Source: Chloroflexota bacterium
GTDB lineage: Bacteria; Chloroflexota; Dehalococcoidia; Lucifugimonadales; UBA2985
DNA: 39,735 nucleotides
Direction: 5' to 3'
NCBI GenBank assembly: GCA_002717805.1
Contig: PBBS01000006.1
Span: 32,840-72,574, forward strand
The first letter of the stretch is position 1. Each line of letters begins with the position of its first letter. The notes beneath the pieces were generated by a model. The model was not told the DNA's origin and did not search any database. It saw only the letters and a list, made by a program, of their open reading frames with translations. Made by a program: the position numbers and the translations under genes. This document shows positions 16,797-27,753 of this stretch, in pieces.

Positions 16797-19055
16797 ATGC
16801 AACCTGGAAAGCAAGGCAAATCGCCTTTGGAAGGACCCAAAGTAAACCAGAAATTCTCTTCCGCATTAGAAGAACTGGTTTCCATAGCAAAAAGGGGTCA
16901 CAGCAGTGAAAGTGAATTCTTCAACCCTTCCAACGACTGGATCTCCAGCCAAATAAGAGTATTTCAAGATCTTCCAGATGAGCAAAGGGAATCGCTGCTC
17001 CAAGATGTAAAAGAACTTGAGAAACAGGCTCAACAGCTTAATGCTGAAGGAAAAGCGGCTCCAAAAGTTTGGCCCGATTCTGCAGTCAGGCTAGACAGTG
17101 GCGGCGTAGCATTCTTCAGCCAACTTGGCGTAGCTAGAAGACCAGACCTTACACAATATTTCATCGATGGTTTCAATAAAAACAGAGACGCTTTGGCATT
17201 CGATGAGTCCAATCAAGCTCTATTTGCTGAAATAATTCCACTTATAACAGATTACCTAAAAGAGAGTCTCTCAGCTGGTAATCGTGTAGTGCAAACCGAT
17301 CGACAAATAGGAGATGTGCCTGGAAAAAGTTTCCACGCAAGACAACTACTATTTGGCACGCAATACCCGCAGTTGCCCTATATGTGGAGGCAACTAACCT
17401 TCCCCCTACCTACTTCAGAACTACAGAGCCCTCCGGATATACTAGAAGTATCGATACCAAATTGGTTAACTGATCTTCCACTGCCAGATAACATTAGAGA
17501 AAAAGTCCTAGAAGCTGGTCTAGAAAGATTGGTCTTTAAGGCCCCTACTAAAGGATTATCTTTACACTTGGGCTTTGATTACATGGGCGAGCATAAAATG
17601 GGACCTCTATCGATAGCAATGTTCAAAGTCAAGGAAGCGGATGGACTTGCGTTGCAAGCGGCACTAAGCATGGCTCATGTTAAAACTATAAATAATGATC
17701 TAAGTAAGACGGCAATCATTACGACCGGTCCCTCATTACATGGCAAGAGCACCTTGACGGTTATGCTAGAGTTCGCCAAAGAAGGAGTAAGTAAGCTCGT
17801 CGGTCTAGATCTTGACCCTAGTGAAGGTGTATATCCTATGAACGATGACATAATACTCCTTCAACCAAGGGTTGGTGACAGTATCCCGTACGGTATATAC
17901 GGAACCGAAAACAGTTTCTATGCGGTACCATTCGGGCTGACTAAAGAGGATGATCCAATAACTTACGACGTCCTAAGAGGTACTGAAAACTCTCCAAACT
18001 CACAAGAAACCTTGGAGAACGTACCAATAAATGAGAATGGAACCGAAAACGCCACTCCCGACTTTATGAGCAACCCAGTTAGAAACATGAGAATGGTCCT
18101 ATCTCGATCTGGGCTTCTTAAAAGAAAAGGGGTAGACACACTGCTTGGCACTATCACAAAAAACCAAACTAATGATGCAGTTCACATTCCAATGGAACAT
18201 ACAGATAAGATCCTCTGGCAAGGCGTGATGAGGCAGAACACAGTAGTACCACCTCTAGTCAGATTAACTGCAAAACAATATATACGCTCCTTAATGTTTG
18301 GAGAGGCAGTTCAAACAGGAGCTTCCACCGGTGCTATAGGAAGGCCGTACGTAGAATACTTCTCAGATCCATTTATAATTGGCCTAGAAGACGATAATGC
18401 CAACCTACTGCATAAAATCCTGACCGCCATCGAAGGATCAGGGATGAATCAAGGTTTCTACATGTTTAATACTGGAGGAGTTGGAGCAGATACCAACGAA
18501 GAGGCAACGGGTGCGAATTATAAGAAAATAGCACGCGAGCTGACGCTTCAATTGCAAGAGGCATTACTTAGAGAAGCGGTTAAGTTTGAACCGGATCCAA
18601 TCCTCGGAATAGATATAGCTGTAGCAATTATCGACTCTAATGGAAAAGAAGTCATAGACCTCAGGCCTGACTGGCTGCCACAAAATATATACGGTTCAGA
18701 TGATTACAATAATAAGATTGATAGTCTCAAATATAAAAGATACTATGGGAGCAGCCAAGAAGATAAAGCGGGTATATTGAGATACACGAAGGCAAATAAC
18801 GAAATATTTGAAATTGATGACATCCCAAGCCCAAGAGACGAGAGAGAGGCCGCATGGCTAATCTCCTTCTACTGGTCCCTAGACCAAGTATATGAAAACA
18901 TACCATCACTGGACAATAGTATGTCTGGACCTGCGAAGCCCGACCTTTCAACTATCTCTGCAATACAGGAGAAGTTAAATACATCCTTAAGAAATGGCTT
19001 ACGTATCGGACTAGAAGCTAAGGAAACATTAGGCAAATTCGGCCTAAACACATAA
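16797..19055 (+). CDS. Divergent ATP-dependent PEP carboxykinase-like protein
   Basis: A 752-residue protein whose middle (about 180-600) follows the ATP-PEPCK core in order: FHARQLLFG; YMGEHKMG (262-269), like the YAGE[MI]KK segment; a P-loop GPSLHGKST (311-319), at the kinase-1a position; an acidic pair NDD (Asp350-Asp351); PPLVRLTAKQ (485-494), like PPVSRLTADQ; and MFNTGGVG (556-563), like LVNTGWNG. The match is by eye. Key differences: Met268 where PEPCK has the Mn-binding Lys213, and Leu314-His315 inside the P-loop. The N-terminal ~180 and C-terminal ~150 residues are extra and unrecognised. It could be a PEPCK with changed chemistry, another nucleotide-dependent kinase of that fold, or a pseudoenzyme. 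Confidence 0.6.
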   Translation: MQPGKQGKSPLEGPKVNQKFSSALEELVSIAKRGHSSESEFFNPSNDWISSQIRVFQDLPDEQRESLLQDVKELEKQAQQLNAEGKAAPKVWPDSAVRLDSGGVAFFSQLGVARRPDLTQYFIDGFNKNRDALAFDESNQALFAEIIPLITDYLKESLSAGNRVVQTDRQIGDVPGKSFHARQLLFGTQYPQLPYMWRQLTFPLPTSELQSPPDILEVSIPNWLTDLPLPDNIREKVLEAGLERLVFKAPTKGLSLHLGFDYMGEHKMGPLSIAMFKVKEADGLALQAALSMAHVKTINNDLSKTAIITTGPSLHGKSTLTVMLEFAKEGVSKLVGLDLDPSEGVYPMNDDIILLQPRVGDSIPYGIYGTENSFYAVPFGLTKEDDPITYDVLRGTENSPNSQETLENVPINENGTENATPDFMSNPVRNMRMVLSRSGLLKRKGVDTLLGTITKNQTNDAVHIPMEHTDKILWQGVMRQNTVVPPLVRLTAKQYIRSLMFGEAVQTGASTGAIGRPYVEYFSDPFIIGLEDDNANLLHKILTAIEGSGMNQGFYMFNTGGVGADTNEEATGANYKKIARELTLQLQEALLREAVKFEPDPILGIDIAVAIIDSNGKEVIDLRPDWLPQNIYGSDDYNNKIDSLKYKRYYGSSQEDKAGILRYTKANNEIFEIDDIPSPRDEREAAWLISFYWSLDQVYENIPSLDNSMSGPAKPDLSTISAIQEKLNTSLRNGLRIGLEAKETLGKFGLNT

Positions 19056-19119
19056 CATAACTTTGGCCACTAAATAGAATCGAATTTTAACATAAACCAG
19101 GAAAGCCATTTTAATTAGA

Positions 19120-19818
19120 ATGCCACTGATAGGTATATCCTCACCAAATGAGCAAGAAGCCGAAAGATACTGCGAGGCCATCTCCAGTAGAGGATACGAT
19201 CACATTGTGATCGGACCTACTGGGGGGAAAACTCTACCAGAGCATCTTCACGGTGTGATACTAACAGGTGGATTAGATATAGATCCCAATATTTATGGAG
19301 AGGATACGGATCCTGAGGCGGATGTAAGAATATCCTCAGAAAGAGATGAATGGGAAATACCCATACTAAAGCAAGCTCTAGCCAACAATATGCCCATATT
19401 GGGCATATGCAGAGGAATGCAACTTCTAAATGTAGTATTCGGCGGTAAGCTAATACAAGACCTAAGTGGTCATAGGAATATCGAATACCCGGACGATAAA
19501 TCTGTTTTTCACCAGATATACCTATCCCCAGGAACCAAACTTGCTGCTATAATGGGATCAGGTGGATTCATAAGAGTAAATAGCCAACACCATCAAGGTC
19601 TGGGGGAGGCCCAGAAAGCCCCCTCACTTCTTGCGTCGGCATACTCACTCGATGATGGCATAATAGAGGCCATAGAGAGCCCAAACCACGATTGGGTAAT
19701 AGGGGTTCAATGGCATAACGAAATCGAGGAGGAATTGTATAAGACCTTCGGCAATATATTTCAGGCCTTCTTGGAAAGGTCTGATAGGTTCGAAAACAAT
19801 ATTAATTCACATAGCTAA
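19120..19818 (+). CDS. Gamma-glutamyl-gamma-aminobutyrate hydrolase-like (class I glutamine amidotransferase, peptidase C26)
   Basis: A 232-residue protein with the nucleophile elbow GICRGMQ (Cys97), the LTGGLDIDP motif (about 49-56) and the catalytic His199/Glu201 in GVQWHNE. This is the C26 hydrolase pattern (PuuD-like), cleaving gamma-glutamyl amides; HNE replaces the common HPE. No polyamine-catabolism genes flank it, so the real substrate is open. It lies 64 bases after the PEPCK-like gene and 60 bases before gyrA on the same strand, and may be co-transcribed with either. Confidence 0.85.
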   Translation: MPLIGISSPNEQEAERYCEAISSRGYDHIVIGPTGGKTLPEHLHGVILTGGLDIDPNIYGEDTDPEADVRISSERDEWEIPILKQALANNMPILGICRGMQLLNVVFGGKLIQDLSGHRNIEYPDDKSVFHQIYLSPGTKLAAIMGSGGFIRVNSQHHQGLGEAQKAPSLLASAYSLDDGIIEAIESPNHDWVIGVQWHNEIEEELYKTFGNIFQAFLERSDRFENNINSHS

Positions 19819-19878
19819 ATGTACAACGAGCTTTGAATGTGAACAAATGATTAACCTCACAGAAAAGAGGATACAGAT

Positions 19879-22332
19879 ATGGTGATAGAAGCAGAAAACA
19901 TCAAGCCGGTCCGCATAGAAGAGGAAATGCGGAGTTCCTATCTCGACTATGCCATGAGCGTTATAGTCGCTAGAGCTCTGCCAGATGCTAGAGACGGACT
20001 CAAACCGGTGCAAAGACGAATACTCTATGCTATGGACGAGCTTGGCATGAGACCTGGTACACAATTCAGGAAAAGTGCACGTCTAGTCGGAGAAGTTCTA
20101 GGTAAATATCATCCACATGGGGATAGTCCAGTTTACGACGCGCTGGTAAGAATGGCCCAAGATTTTAGCCTGCGATACCCACTGATCGATGGTCAGGGTA
20201 ACTTCGGCAGCATAGATGATGACCCACCAGCAGCTATGAGGTACACCGAATCTCGACTGGCAGCTATAGCCCAGGAAATACTCGCTGACATAGACAGAGA
20301 TACTGTTGATTTTGGACCCAACTTCGACGATTCCTTACAAGAACCACTCGTTCTGCCTTCCAGGATGCCAAACTTACTGCTGAATGGGGCATCAGGTATA
20401 GCGGTTGGTATGGCCACAAGCATCCCTCCTCACAATTTAGGCGAAATATGTGAGGCAGTAATACAATTAGTCGACCACCCTGAGATAACCTCAGAAGAAC
20501 TTTCTTCATACGTTAAAGGGCCAGACTTCCCAACGGGTGGAATAATACTGGGTAAAGATGGCATCTTGAATGCCTACACTAGCGGTAGAGGTCGCATAGT
20601 TGTTAGAGCGCGTGCAGAAATAGAAGATATGCCTAGAGGCGGCAGACAACAAATAACAGTCACTGAACTTCCGTATCAGGTAAATAAGGCGGCTTTGGTC
20701 GAGAAAATAGCAAACTTGGTTAAAGACAAGAAAATTGACGGCATTAGTGATATAAGAGATGAATCCGACCGTAAGGGAATGCGTGTCGTTATAGAACTTA
20801 GAAGGGATTCCCAACCACAAATAGTATTAAATAATCTTTATAAGCATACAGCCTTGCAGTCTGCATTCTACGTTAATGCATTAGCATTAGTAGACGGTCA
20901 ACCACAGGTGCTGCCGCTCAAGCGTCTGCTGCGAAGTTACGTAGACTTTAGAAGACAAATAATAACTAGGAGATCGCAATTCGAGCTGAAAAAAGCTCAA
21001 GACAGATCGCATATACTCGAAGGGCTTCGCACAGCCCTAGGTAATCTGGAAGAGGTAATAAATCTCATAAGGAATTCTGAAAGTGCAGAAGCAGCAAGAC
21101 AGGGATTGATGACTGAATATTCCCTCACTCAAATACAAGCCCAAGCTATATTAGATATGCAACTAAGAAGGATTGCCGCTCTAGAGAGAGAAAGAATAGA
21201 AGAAGAATTTCAATCTCTCCAAAAAACTATATCTGAACTACAAGAGTTACTAGATGATCAGAATAAGATCATGCGAGAGGTTAAGAAAGAAACTAGAAAA
21301 CTCAGCAAAGACTATGGAGATAATAGAAGAACCGAGATATTGGATGAAGCTCCTGACGATCCAACCAGAGAGGATCTAATACCCCATCAAGAAATGGTGG
21401 TCACGTTAACACAACGCGGATACATTAAACGGATGCCTCTTAGTACCTACAAGGCCCAACATCGTGGAGGCAAAGGCATTATAGGAATGGCTACAAGAGA
21501 AGCTGATTTCCTACAGCATCTCTTAGTAGCAGATACTCATGAGAGGCTCATGTTTTTCACTAATCTGGGAAAAGTTTATTCAATTCCTTGTTACGACCTA
21601 CCACAAGATATAACGAGATCGACTAGAGGTCTATCTATAGTAAATCTTCTACCCGTAGCCTCAGGAGAGCGAGTAACAGCCATCGTCAAAACTGAGAAAA
21701 ACAATACGTCCGGTTATATAGTACTTGCAACCCGTATGGGGGAAATAAAGAGAATGATGTTCTCATCATTGGCCAATATAAGAAGCAACGGATTAAGAAC
21801 TATGGACCTAGAACCTGGAGACGAACTTGTGTCAGCATGGCGTGCTCAGGAGTTAGACGAGATTGTAATCGTCAGCGCCGGCGGGATGGCAGTAAGATTC
21901 CCAGTAACAGACCTCATGGTCCGAAGTCGCTATGCAGGCGGTGTGAGAGGCATAAAACTCGAACCTGATGATAAAGTTGTTTCTATGGATGTGGTATTAC
22001 AAGGAGCACAATTACTCGTAATAAGCCAAAATGGTTTCGGAAAGCTCACACCTATACAAGCTTATAGAAGAACAGCTCGAGGAGCCAAAGGCGTTAGGAC
22101 ATTACGCATAACAGACAAAACTGGCCCAGTAGCTGCTGCTCACCTAATATTAGATGTCACCGAAGTAATGCTAGTATCCTCTAAAGGCATCATAATCAGG
22201 ATGCCACTGTCTGACATACCTGTCAAAGGACGATATACACAAGGTGTATGGATGATGAGGCCAAGCGGCAATGACTACGTTATAACCGTAGCAAGTATGA
22301 AAAACGGGACTGGGGAGAATAAGCAAGACTAG
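19879..22332 (+). CDS. gyrA: DNA gyrase subunit A
   Basis: An 817-residue type IIA topoisomerase subunit that cuts and rejoins DNA during negative supercoiling. The catalytic tyrosine is Tyr122 (AAMRYTE). The quinolone-determining stretch [17 protein letters not shown] has the wild-type-like Ser and Asp-type context. The coiled-coil arm is followed by the beta-pinwheel C-terminal domain, with a GyrA box QHRGGKG (canonical QRRGGKG, one change). The length is normal. AGAGGATAC precedes the ATG. gyrB is not adjacent. It converges with the inositol-phosphatase gene with only 15 bases between stops and no visible terminator. Confidence 0.96.
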   Translation: MVIEAENIKPVRIEEEMRSSYLDYAMSVIVARALPDARDGLKPVQRRILYAMDELGMRPGTQFRKSARLVGEVLGKYHPHGDSPVYDALVRMAQDFSLRYPLIDGQGNFGSIDDDPPAAMRYTESRLAAIAQEILADIDRDTVDFGPNFDDSLQEPLVLPSRMPNLLLNGASGIAVGMATSIPPHNLGEICEAVIQLVDHPEITSEELSSYVKGPDFPTGGIILGKDGILNAYTSGRGRIVVRARAEIEDMPRGGRQQITVTELPYQVNKAALVEKIANLVKDKKIDGISDIRDESDRKGMRVVIELRRDSQPQIVLNNLYKHTALQSAFYVNALALVDGQPQVLPLKRLLRSYVDFRRQIITRRSQFELKKAQDRSHILEGLRTALGNLEEVINLIRNSESAEAARQGLMTEYSLTQIQAQAILDMQLRRIAALERERIEEEFQSLQKTISELQELLDDQNKIMREVKKETRKLSKDYGDNRRTEILDEAPDDPTREDLIPHQEMVVTLTQRGYIKRMPLSTYKAQHRGGKGIIGMATREADFLQHLLVADTHERLMFFTNLGKVYSIPCYDLPQDITRSTRGLSIVNLLPVASGERVTAIVKTEKNNTSGYIVLATRMGEIKRMMFSSLANIRSNGLRTMDLEPGDELVSAWRAQELDEIVIVSAGGMAVRFPVTDLMVRSRYAGGVRGIKLEPDDKVVSMDVVLQGAQLLVISQNGFGKLTPIQAYRRTARGAKGVRTLRITDKTGPVAAAHLILDVTEVMLVSSKGIIIRMPLSDIPVKGRYTQGVWMMRPSGNDYVITVASMKNGTGENKQD

Positions 22333-22347
22333 CCCTAAAGACAACTA

Positions 22348-23175
22348 CTAAGTTCTCCAAGCCAGTCCTTCCGTTGCTCTAATAAAATTTCTATGAAGCC
22401 CTTGATTAGAAACTATGATAGATTCAGAATCTAGACTAGCATCGACAGAATACTTATCTGTAACAATGCCATTAGCTTCCCTAGCTATTAGTATTCCACT
22501 GGCCAGATCCCAGGGGGATAGCCTGTGATGGAAATACAGGTCTAACCTACCACAAGAAGCGTATGCTATACCCAATGCTGCTGAACCCAAGATCCTAGTA
22601 CCTTGAATATTGGGCCATAACGATAGAATAAGTTCTATTGCTTTTGAAGCATCTGCGTCCACGTATCCCAAATCGTAACCCAATAAGGCATCCTGAAGAT
22701 TATTCTTTTCGGAGACATTAATAGCTTCATCATTCAAGAACGCCCCCTGCCCTTTTACGGCGTGAAACATCTCTTTTCTGATAGGATCATAAGTCACCCC
22801 CATAATAACTTCACCTTCTCTACACAAAGCTATTACAACGGAAAAGAATGGAATGCCTAAACTATAGTTACGTGTTCCATCTAATGGATCGATTACCCAA
22901 GTATAGCCTGAGTTTCCTTGTATCGGTTGAGATTCTTCAGCATGAATTCCAAATCCCACATACTCTGACTGAAGGTACGCTATTATTTGTCTCTCTACGT
23001 CAATGTCAACATCTGTAACGACATCTGCCCGCCCCTTGAAGGATATATATTTGTCCTCCTTGAATCTTTCTATTAATGTATCTCCGGCACGAGTAGCCGC
23101 ATTATACATAACGGAAAATGCCGAGTTTCCGCTATTTGATATGGGGGTCGCCTCGAATGACTGAGAACTCAGCAT
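22348..23175 (-). CDS. Inositol monophosphatase family protein
   Basis: A 275-residue Mg-dependent phosphatase. Metal-binding elements are GIHAEES (Glu80-Glu81), WVIDPLDGTRNY (Asp96 and Asp99) and SPWDLASGILIAREANG near the C terminus. Family members hydrolyse myo-inositol-1-phosphate, histidinol phosphate, fructose-1,6-bisphosphate or PAP; the sequence does not single out one. The start ATG overlaps the trpS stop (TAATG, one base), indicating translational coupling with trpS upstream. Confidence 0.9.
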   Translation of the reverse strand: MLSSQSFEATPISNSGNSAFSVMYNAATRAGDTLIERFKEDKYISFKGRADVVTDVDIDVERQIIAYLQSEYVGFGIHAEESQPIQGNSGYTWVIDPLDGTRNYSLGIPFFSVVIALCREGEVIMGVTYDPIRKEMFHAVKGQGAFLNDEAINVSEKNNLQDALLGYDLGYVDADASKAIELILSLWPNIQGTRILGSAALGIAYASCGRLDLYFHHRLSPWDLASGILIAREANGIVTDKYSVDASLDSESIIVSNQGLHRNFIRATEGLAWRT

Positions 23176-24170
23176 TACCTCACTGACAAGTTCATTCTAT
23201 CCAACACCTCAGATAGCGTTTCTTGGGCAATTAATCTTGCTTTGGCAGCACCGTCTCCAAGTACTTGTTCTAAATAGTCGGTTCTATCTGCCAATTCCCT
23301 TCTGCGTTCCCTGAAATCTGCCAATTTTTCATTTATACTGTCTGCGAGCATCTGCTTATCTTCAACGCAACCTATATCAGCCGAGGTGCATCTTCGGTAA
23401 ATCTCATCCAACTTATCAGAGTTAAAATACTTTTGTAATGTATAAATATTGCAGATTTCTGGCCTACCCGGGTCAGACCGTTTCAATCTTTCTGGATCCG
23501 TAAATGCCGTACGAATACGAGCAATAGTTTCCTCTTCACTGTATGCCAATTCCACGTGATTTTGTAGACTCTTGCTCATCTTATTCTTCCCGTCTAGACC
23601 TAAAATCACAGGATTGTTTGTAACTTTAGCCTGTGGTTCAGGAAAAGTCTCGCCATATAGATTATTAAACCTGCGCACTATTTCTCTAGCCAATTCGATA
23701 TGAGGTAGTTGATCCTCACCAACTGGAACCGTGTCCGCTTTATATAAAATAATGTCAGAAGTCATTAGGACCGGATATCCAACCAACCCATAACTCACTG
23801 TCTCTTCTGTCTCATGCATCTGACGAACTTTTTCCTTGAATGTCGGCACTCTCATAAGCCAACCCATAGGTGTGACCATGCTCAGTATACTATGCAATAT
23901 CATTACTTCCCGAACGTGAGATTGGACAAAAACAATACTACTGTCGGGGTCTACTCCTGCTGCCAGCCAGTCAAGAACCATCTCGTTTATATTAGGCTTA
24001 ATCTCTTTGGTGACATCACCTTGCATATCAGTCAAAGCATGAACATCCACGGCAGAATATATGCACTCATAATCGGATTGGAGATCCACCCAATTCTGCA
24101 GCGCTCCTAAGTAGTTGCCTAAATGCAGGCGCCCAGAGGGACGCATGCCAGAAAATATTCTACCTCTCAT
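23175..24170 (-). CDS. trpS: Tryptophan--tRNA ligase
   Basis: A 331-residue class I synthetase of normal size. The HIGH-type motif is HLGN at 16-19 in SGRLHLGNYLGA, GEDQLPHIELAREI is present, and KMSKS is at 197-201. It charges tRNA-Trp. AAGGTGA lies three bases before the ATG. It is the first gene of a two-gene minus-strand unit with the inositol-phosphatase-family gene, and is divergent from the ribosomal operon. Confidence 0.96.
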   Translation of the reverse strand: MRGRIFSGMRPSGRLHLGNYLGALQNWVDLQSDYECIYSAVDVHALTDMQGDVTKEIKPNINEMVLDWLAAGVDPDSSIVFVQSHVREVMILHSILSMVTPMGWLMRVPTFKEKVRQMHETEETVSYGLVGYPVLMTSDIILYKADTVPVGEDQLPHIELAREIVRRFNNLYGETFPEPQAKVTNNPVILGLDGKNKMSKSLQNHVELAYSEEETIARIRTAFTDPERLKRSDPGRPEICNIYTLQKYFNSDKLDEIYRRCTSADIGCVEDKQMLADSINEKLADFRERRRELADRTDYLEQVLGDGAAKARLIAQETLSEVLDRMNLSVR

Positions 24171-24331
24171 AATTCACCTTTGTAACTCCGGTCGCAGTCT
24201 AGCACAAAACGAAACTTACATGAAAGACTATTCACTCAAATCGCTTCAGATAAATACGTTCCCTAGAACCATTGAACCCCAACACACGTTCAACCTGATT
24301 CTACCAAACAGGTAATAGAGTGATTACACTA

Positions 24332-24360
24332 TTGACAAATGACCTCCATATATATATATT
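24332..24360 (+). promoter_or_regulatory. Strong sigma-70 promoter of the str-S10-spc operon
   Basis: TTGACA (24332-24337, perfect -35) and TATATT (24355-24360, 5 of 6) are separated by 17 bases. Transcription would start near 24367 and give a leader of about 48 bases before rpsL. No other comparable promoter was noticed within the 15 kb operon. The short leader leaves little space for a classical S10-type leader. Confidence 0.75.
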
Positions 24361-24414
24361 CATAGTCCCTGCGACGTGGCTAGACCGCATCGCTGATGTT
24401 GAGGTTGTGTAAAC

Positions 24415-24840
24415 ATGCCGACGGTAAATCAGTTAATTAGAAAACCAAGGGTGAAAGCAGTCAAAAAGACTAAGGCCCCGGCCTTGCGCTATGGCTTCAA
24501 TTCCCTTAAGAATCGAATTAAGAGAACTGACGGGTCCCCTCAGAAAAGAGGAGTATGCGTTCAGGTAAGAACCGTGACCCCTAAGAAACCCAACTCTGCA
24601 CTCAGGAAAGTAGCGAGAGTTAGACTTGCGAACGGTATGGAAGTAACCGCATATATCCCAGGAGAAGGGCACACACTTCAGGAGCACTCAGTCGTACTGA
24701 TAAGAGGTGGAAGGGTCAAGGATCTTCCAGGAGTGAGATACCATATCGTAAGAGGTGCCTTGGATTGCGTTGGAGTATCGGACCGTAAGCGAGGTCGCAG
24801 CAAATACGGAAGCAAGAAAATGATGGCTGCAGGGAGGTAG
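24415..24840 (+). CDS. rpsL: 30S ribosomal protein S12
   Basis: A 141-residue decoding-site protein. [17 protein letters not shown] contains Lys58 (E. coli Lys43 position, streptomycin-sensitive form), and [10 protein letters not shown] contains Asp103 at the methylthiolation position. A roughly 13-residue insertion around 25-44, relative to E. coli, resembles the Bacillus-type S12. The GAGG upstream of the ATG is unusually distant, about 11 bases. First gene of the operon; rpsG follows after 5 bases. Confidence 0.97.
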   Translation: MPTVNQLIRKPRVKAVKKTKAPALRYGFNSLKNRIKRTDGSPQKRGVCVQVRTVTPKKPNSALRKVARVRLANGMEVTAYIPGEGHTLQEHSVVLIRGGRVKDLPGVRYHIVRGALDCVGVSDRKRGRSKYGSKKMMAAGR

Positions 24841-24845
24841 AGGAA

Positions 24846-25316
24846 GTGGCACGGCGACGAAGAGCGACAAAGCGACCAATCAACCCTGATCCTAAGTACG
24901 GTAGCACTTATGTATCAAGCTTTATAAACCGTCTTATGACCAGAGGAAAGAAGACAACGGCCCAAAAAATAGTATACGATGCCCTAGAGATAATAAAACA
25001 AGATGGATCATCGGAACCACTTGAAATATTCAACCAGGCTATAAGAAATGCAACTCCAGCCCTAGAGGTAAAACCTAGGCGAGTCGGGGGAGCAACCTAC
25101 CAAGTTCCAATTGAGGTTAGAGGTGAACGACAGATGGCCCTCTCTATGCGTTGGATACTTAGAGCGAGTAGAGCCAGAACAGGTCAACCAATGGCACAAA
25201 AACTTGCTCAAGAACTTCTGGAGGCTTCCAGGGGTCAGGGTGCAGCTGTGAGAAGAAGGGAGGAACTCCACCGCATGGCAGAAGCGAATAGGGCTTTCGT
25301 ACACTACCGCTGGTAG
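24846..25316 (+). CDS. rpsG: 30S ribosomal protein S7
   Basis: A 156-residue primary 16S rRNA-binding protein of the small-subunit head. It opens ARRRRATKRPINPDPKYGS and includes the conserved RVGGATYQVPIEV. It starts with GTG, preceded by GGGAGG about seven bases upstream that overlaps the end of rpsL. Normal length. Confidence 0.97.
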   Translation: MARRRRATKRPINPDPKYGSTYVSSFINRLMTRGKKTTAQKIVYDALEIIKQDGSSEPLEIFNQAIRNATPALEVKPRRVGGATYQVPIEVRGERQMALSMRWILRASRARTGQPMAQKLAQELLEASRGQGAAVRRREELHRMAEANRAFVHYRW

Positions 25317-25355
25317 AAGTCGTTTCCTCTGAACAGCTATGTAAGTGATTCTATT

Positions 25356-27419
25356 ATGGCAAATTCTCCTATGAAAAATATCAGAAATATCGGTTTTATA
25401 GCTCACATTGATGCTGGTAAAACAACCGTCTCCGAGCGAGTCCTCTTCTTTACCGGACGCACCCACAAGATTGGCGAAGTTCATGATGGTACCGCTGTTA
25501 TGGACTGGATGGCACAAGAGAGGGAGCGTGGAATAACAATCACATCAGCAGCTACTACCTGCGAATGGGGAGATTATAAGATAAACATCATAGACACTCC
25601 AGGTCACGTAGACTTTACAGCTGAGGTAGAAAGAAGCCTAAGAGTACTGGATGGTGGAGTAGTAGTATTCGACGCCGTCGCAGGGGTTCAACCCCAATCA
25701 GAAACTGTATGGAGACAGGCAGATAAGTATAGAGTACCTAGAATCTGTTTTATCAACAAATGCGACAGACTTGGAGCAAATTACCAAAGAGCCATAGATA
25801 TGATAAGAGACAGGCTAAGATCGAATCCTGTAGCTGTACAAATACCTATAGGTTTGGAAGATACATTCATCGGTATGATTGACCTAATCGAAGAGAAAGC
25901 ATTCACATACCCGGAGGATGGAACCCCAATCCCAACTGAAGGCCCGATACCAGATGAACTTAAAGAATTAGCAGCTGAGTATAGGTCCACACTTATAGAG
26001 AAAATAGCGGAAACTGATGACGACCTTCTCGAAAAATTCCTAGAGGAATCTGATATATCAACAGCCGAACTTAAAGTTGCTCTCAGAAAAGCCACAATAA
26101 ACAACAGCCTAGTTCCCGTACTATGTGGCAGTGCGCTCAAGAATAAAGGAGTACAACCACTACTGGACGCTGTGGGGGATTATCTACCATCACCTCTGGA
26201 TGTACGATCCACTGAAGGCTCACATCCAATCACTGAAGATCCTATAACCCTTCAGGCAAACGAAACTGAGCCATTTGCAGCTCTAGCCTTCAAAGTAATG
26301 ACCGACCCCTATGTGGGTAGATTAGTCTTCTTCAGGGTCTATTCCGGTGCAATCCAAGCAGGATCCGCAGTATACAACCCAACAAAAGGCATAAGAGAGC
26401 GTATGGGAAGGCTACTTACAATGCATTCCAATCGCCGAGAGGAAGCTGAGGCCATATCAGCAGGCAACATAGCAGCAGCTGTAGGTCTCAAAAATACTTT
26501 CACTGGGGACACCATATGTAGTGAGTCTTCTCCAGTGTTACTAGAGAACATAACCTTCCCGCAACCTGTTATATCCGTTGCTGTTGAACCTAAAAGTAAG
26601 GTTGATCAAGACAAACTTGTAGACTCCTTGGTGAAGCTAGCGGAGGAAGATCCAACCTTCAAAGTCAATGTGGATGAGGAGACCGGGCAAACCATCATGG
26701 CCGGCATGGGTGAGCTCCACTTAGAGATCCTGGTAGACAGAATAAAGAGAGAATTCTCTGTGGATGCTAATGTAGGCAGACCGAGGGTATCCTACAGAGA
26801 ATCAATAACACAACCATCTACAGCCGAAGGCAGATTCATAAGGCAAACAGGTGGTAGAGGTCAGTTTGGACACGTTGAATTGGAGATAAGTCCACAAGAG
26901 AAAGGTGCCGGCAACGTCTTCGAAAGTAAAGTCGTTGGTGGGGCAGTACCTAGGGAATATATACCCGCAGTAAGACGAGGGGTTATGGAAGCCTTAGAAT
27001 CAGGTGTTTTGGCAGGTTTCCCCGTAGTAGATGTAAAAGTGCAATTAGTTGATGGAAGTTTCCACCCAGTGGACTCGTCCGAAATGGCATTCATGATGGC
27101 TGGCTCAATAGGTCTAAAAGAAGCTATTAGAAAAGCCAAGCCTGTTCTACTTGAGCCAATTATGGAAGTAGAGGTAGTTACCCCAGGAGACTACCTGGGG
27201 GAAGTTATGGGTGACTTGAACTCTAGACGATCCCAAATCAGGAATGTTGATAATCAAGGTGACACCCAAATAGTAACTGCTTATGTACCATTGGCAGAAA
27301 CTTTCGGTTACACCACACAGTTACGATCATTGACCCAAGGACGAGCAAGTCAATCCATGCAATTTGATCATTACGAAGTAGATCCTACAGGCGCTGCACA
27401 AGCCACAGCAAAGGTTTAA
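25356..27419 (+). CDS. fusA: Elongation factor G
   Basis: A 687-residue translocation GTPase. G1 is AHIDAGKTT (16-24), the switch region contains [14 protein letters not shown]3 is [13 protein letters not shown], and G4 is NKCD. Domains II-V follow, ending with the usual [11 protein letters not shown]. It lies 39 bases after rpsG, with only a weak ribosome binding site. It is followed directly by rpsJ; the tuf gene often found here is absent. Confidence 0.97.
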   Translation: MANSPMKNIRNIGFIAHIDAGKTTVSERVLFFTGRTHKIGEVHDGTAVMDWMAQERERGITITSAATTCEWGDYKINIIDTPGHVDFTAEVERSLRVLDGGVVVFDAVAGVQPQSETVWRQADKYRVPRICFINKCDRLGANYQRAIDMIRDRLRSNPVAVQIPIGLEDTFIGMIDLIEEKAFTYPEDGTPIPTEGPIPDELKELAAEYRSTLIEKIAETDDDLLEKFLEESDISTAELKVALRKATINNSLVPVLCGSALKNKGVQPLLDAVGDYLPSPLDVRSTEGSHPITEDPITLQANETEPFAALAFKVMTDPYVGRLVFFRVYSGAIQAGSAVYNPTKGIRERMGRLLTMHSNRREEAEAISAGNIAAAVGLKNTFTGDTICSESSPVLLENITFPQPVISVAVEPKSKVDQDKLVDSLVKLAEEDPTFKVNVDEETGQTIMAGMGELHLEILVDRIKREFSVDANVGRPRVSYRESITQPSTAEGRFIRQTGGRGQFGHVELEISPQEKGAGNVFESKVVGGAVPREYIPAVRRGVMEALESGVLAGFPVVDVKVQLVDGSFHPVDSSEMAFMMAGSIGLKEAIRKAKPVLLEPIMEVEVVTPGDYLGEVMGDLNSRRSQIRNVDNQGDTQIVTAYVPLAETFGYTTQLRSLTQGRASQSMQFDHYEVDPTGAAQATAKV

Positions 27420-27423
27420 TAAT

Positions 27424-27732
27424 ATGCCCCAACAAAAAATAAGAATAGTATTAAGAGCCTTCGATCACAAGGTGCTAGATGTATCCGCAACTAGGATAGT
27501 CGAGGCAGCTGAAAGAACCGGAGCCGGCGTAGCAGGCCCAGTGCCAATGCCAACCGCGATAAAAAGATTCTGCGTAATAAGATCTCCACACGTTGATAAA
27601 GACTCGCGAGAGCATTTCGAACTTCGCTATCACAAAAGGCTAATCGACGTACTGGATCCAAGTTCAAAGACCATAGACGCCTTAACTAGATTAACGGTGC
27701 CAGCTGGCGTCGATATATCAATAAAGCTGTAG
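27424..27732 (+). CDS. rpsJ: 30S ribosomal protein S10
   Basis: A 102-residue S10, which also serves as NusE in antitermination complexes. It contains [22 protein letters not shown], and [23 protein letters not shown]. It starts four bases after fusA, so it is presumably translationally coupled. Eight of its nine Ile codons are ATA. Confidence 0.97.
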   Translation: MPQQKIRIVLRAFDHKVLDVSATRIVEAAERTGAGVAGPVPMPTAIKRFCVIRSPHVDKDSREHFELRYHKRLIDVLDPSSKTIDALTRLTVPAGVDISIKL

Positions 27733-27753
27733 AAATTTAAGAGGATTAAAGTT

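Noticed and set aside
24115-24315. Plus-strand 66-codon frame between trpS and rpsL
   Set aside because: It mostly overlaps the trpS start and its upstream region, has no ribosome binding site and no plausible protein character; the segment is a promoter region.
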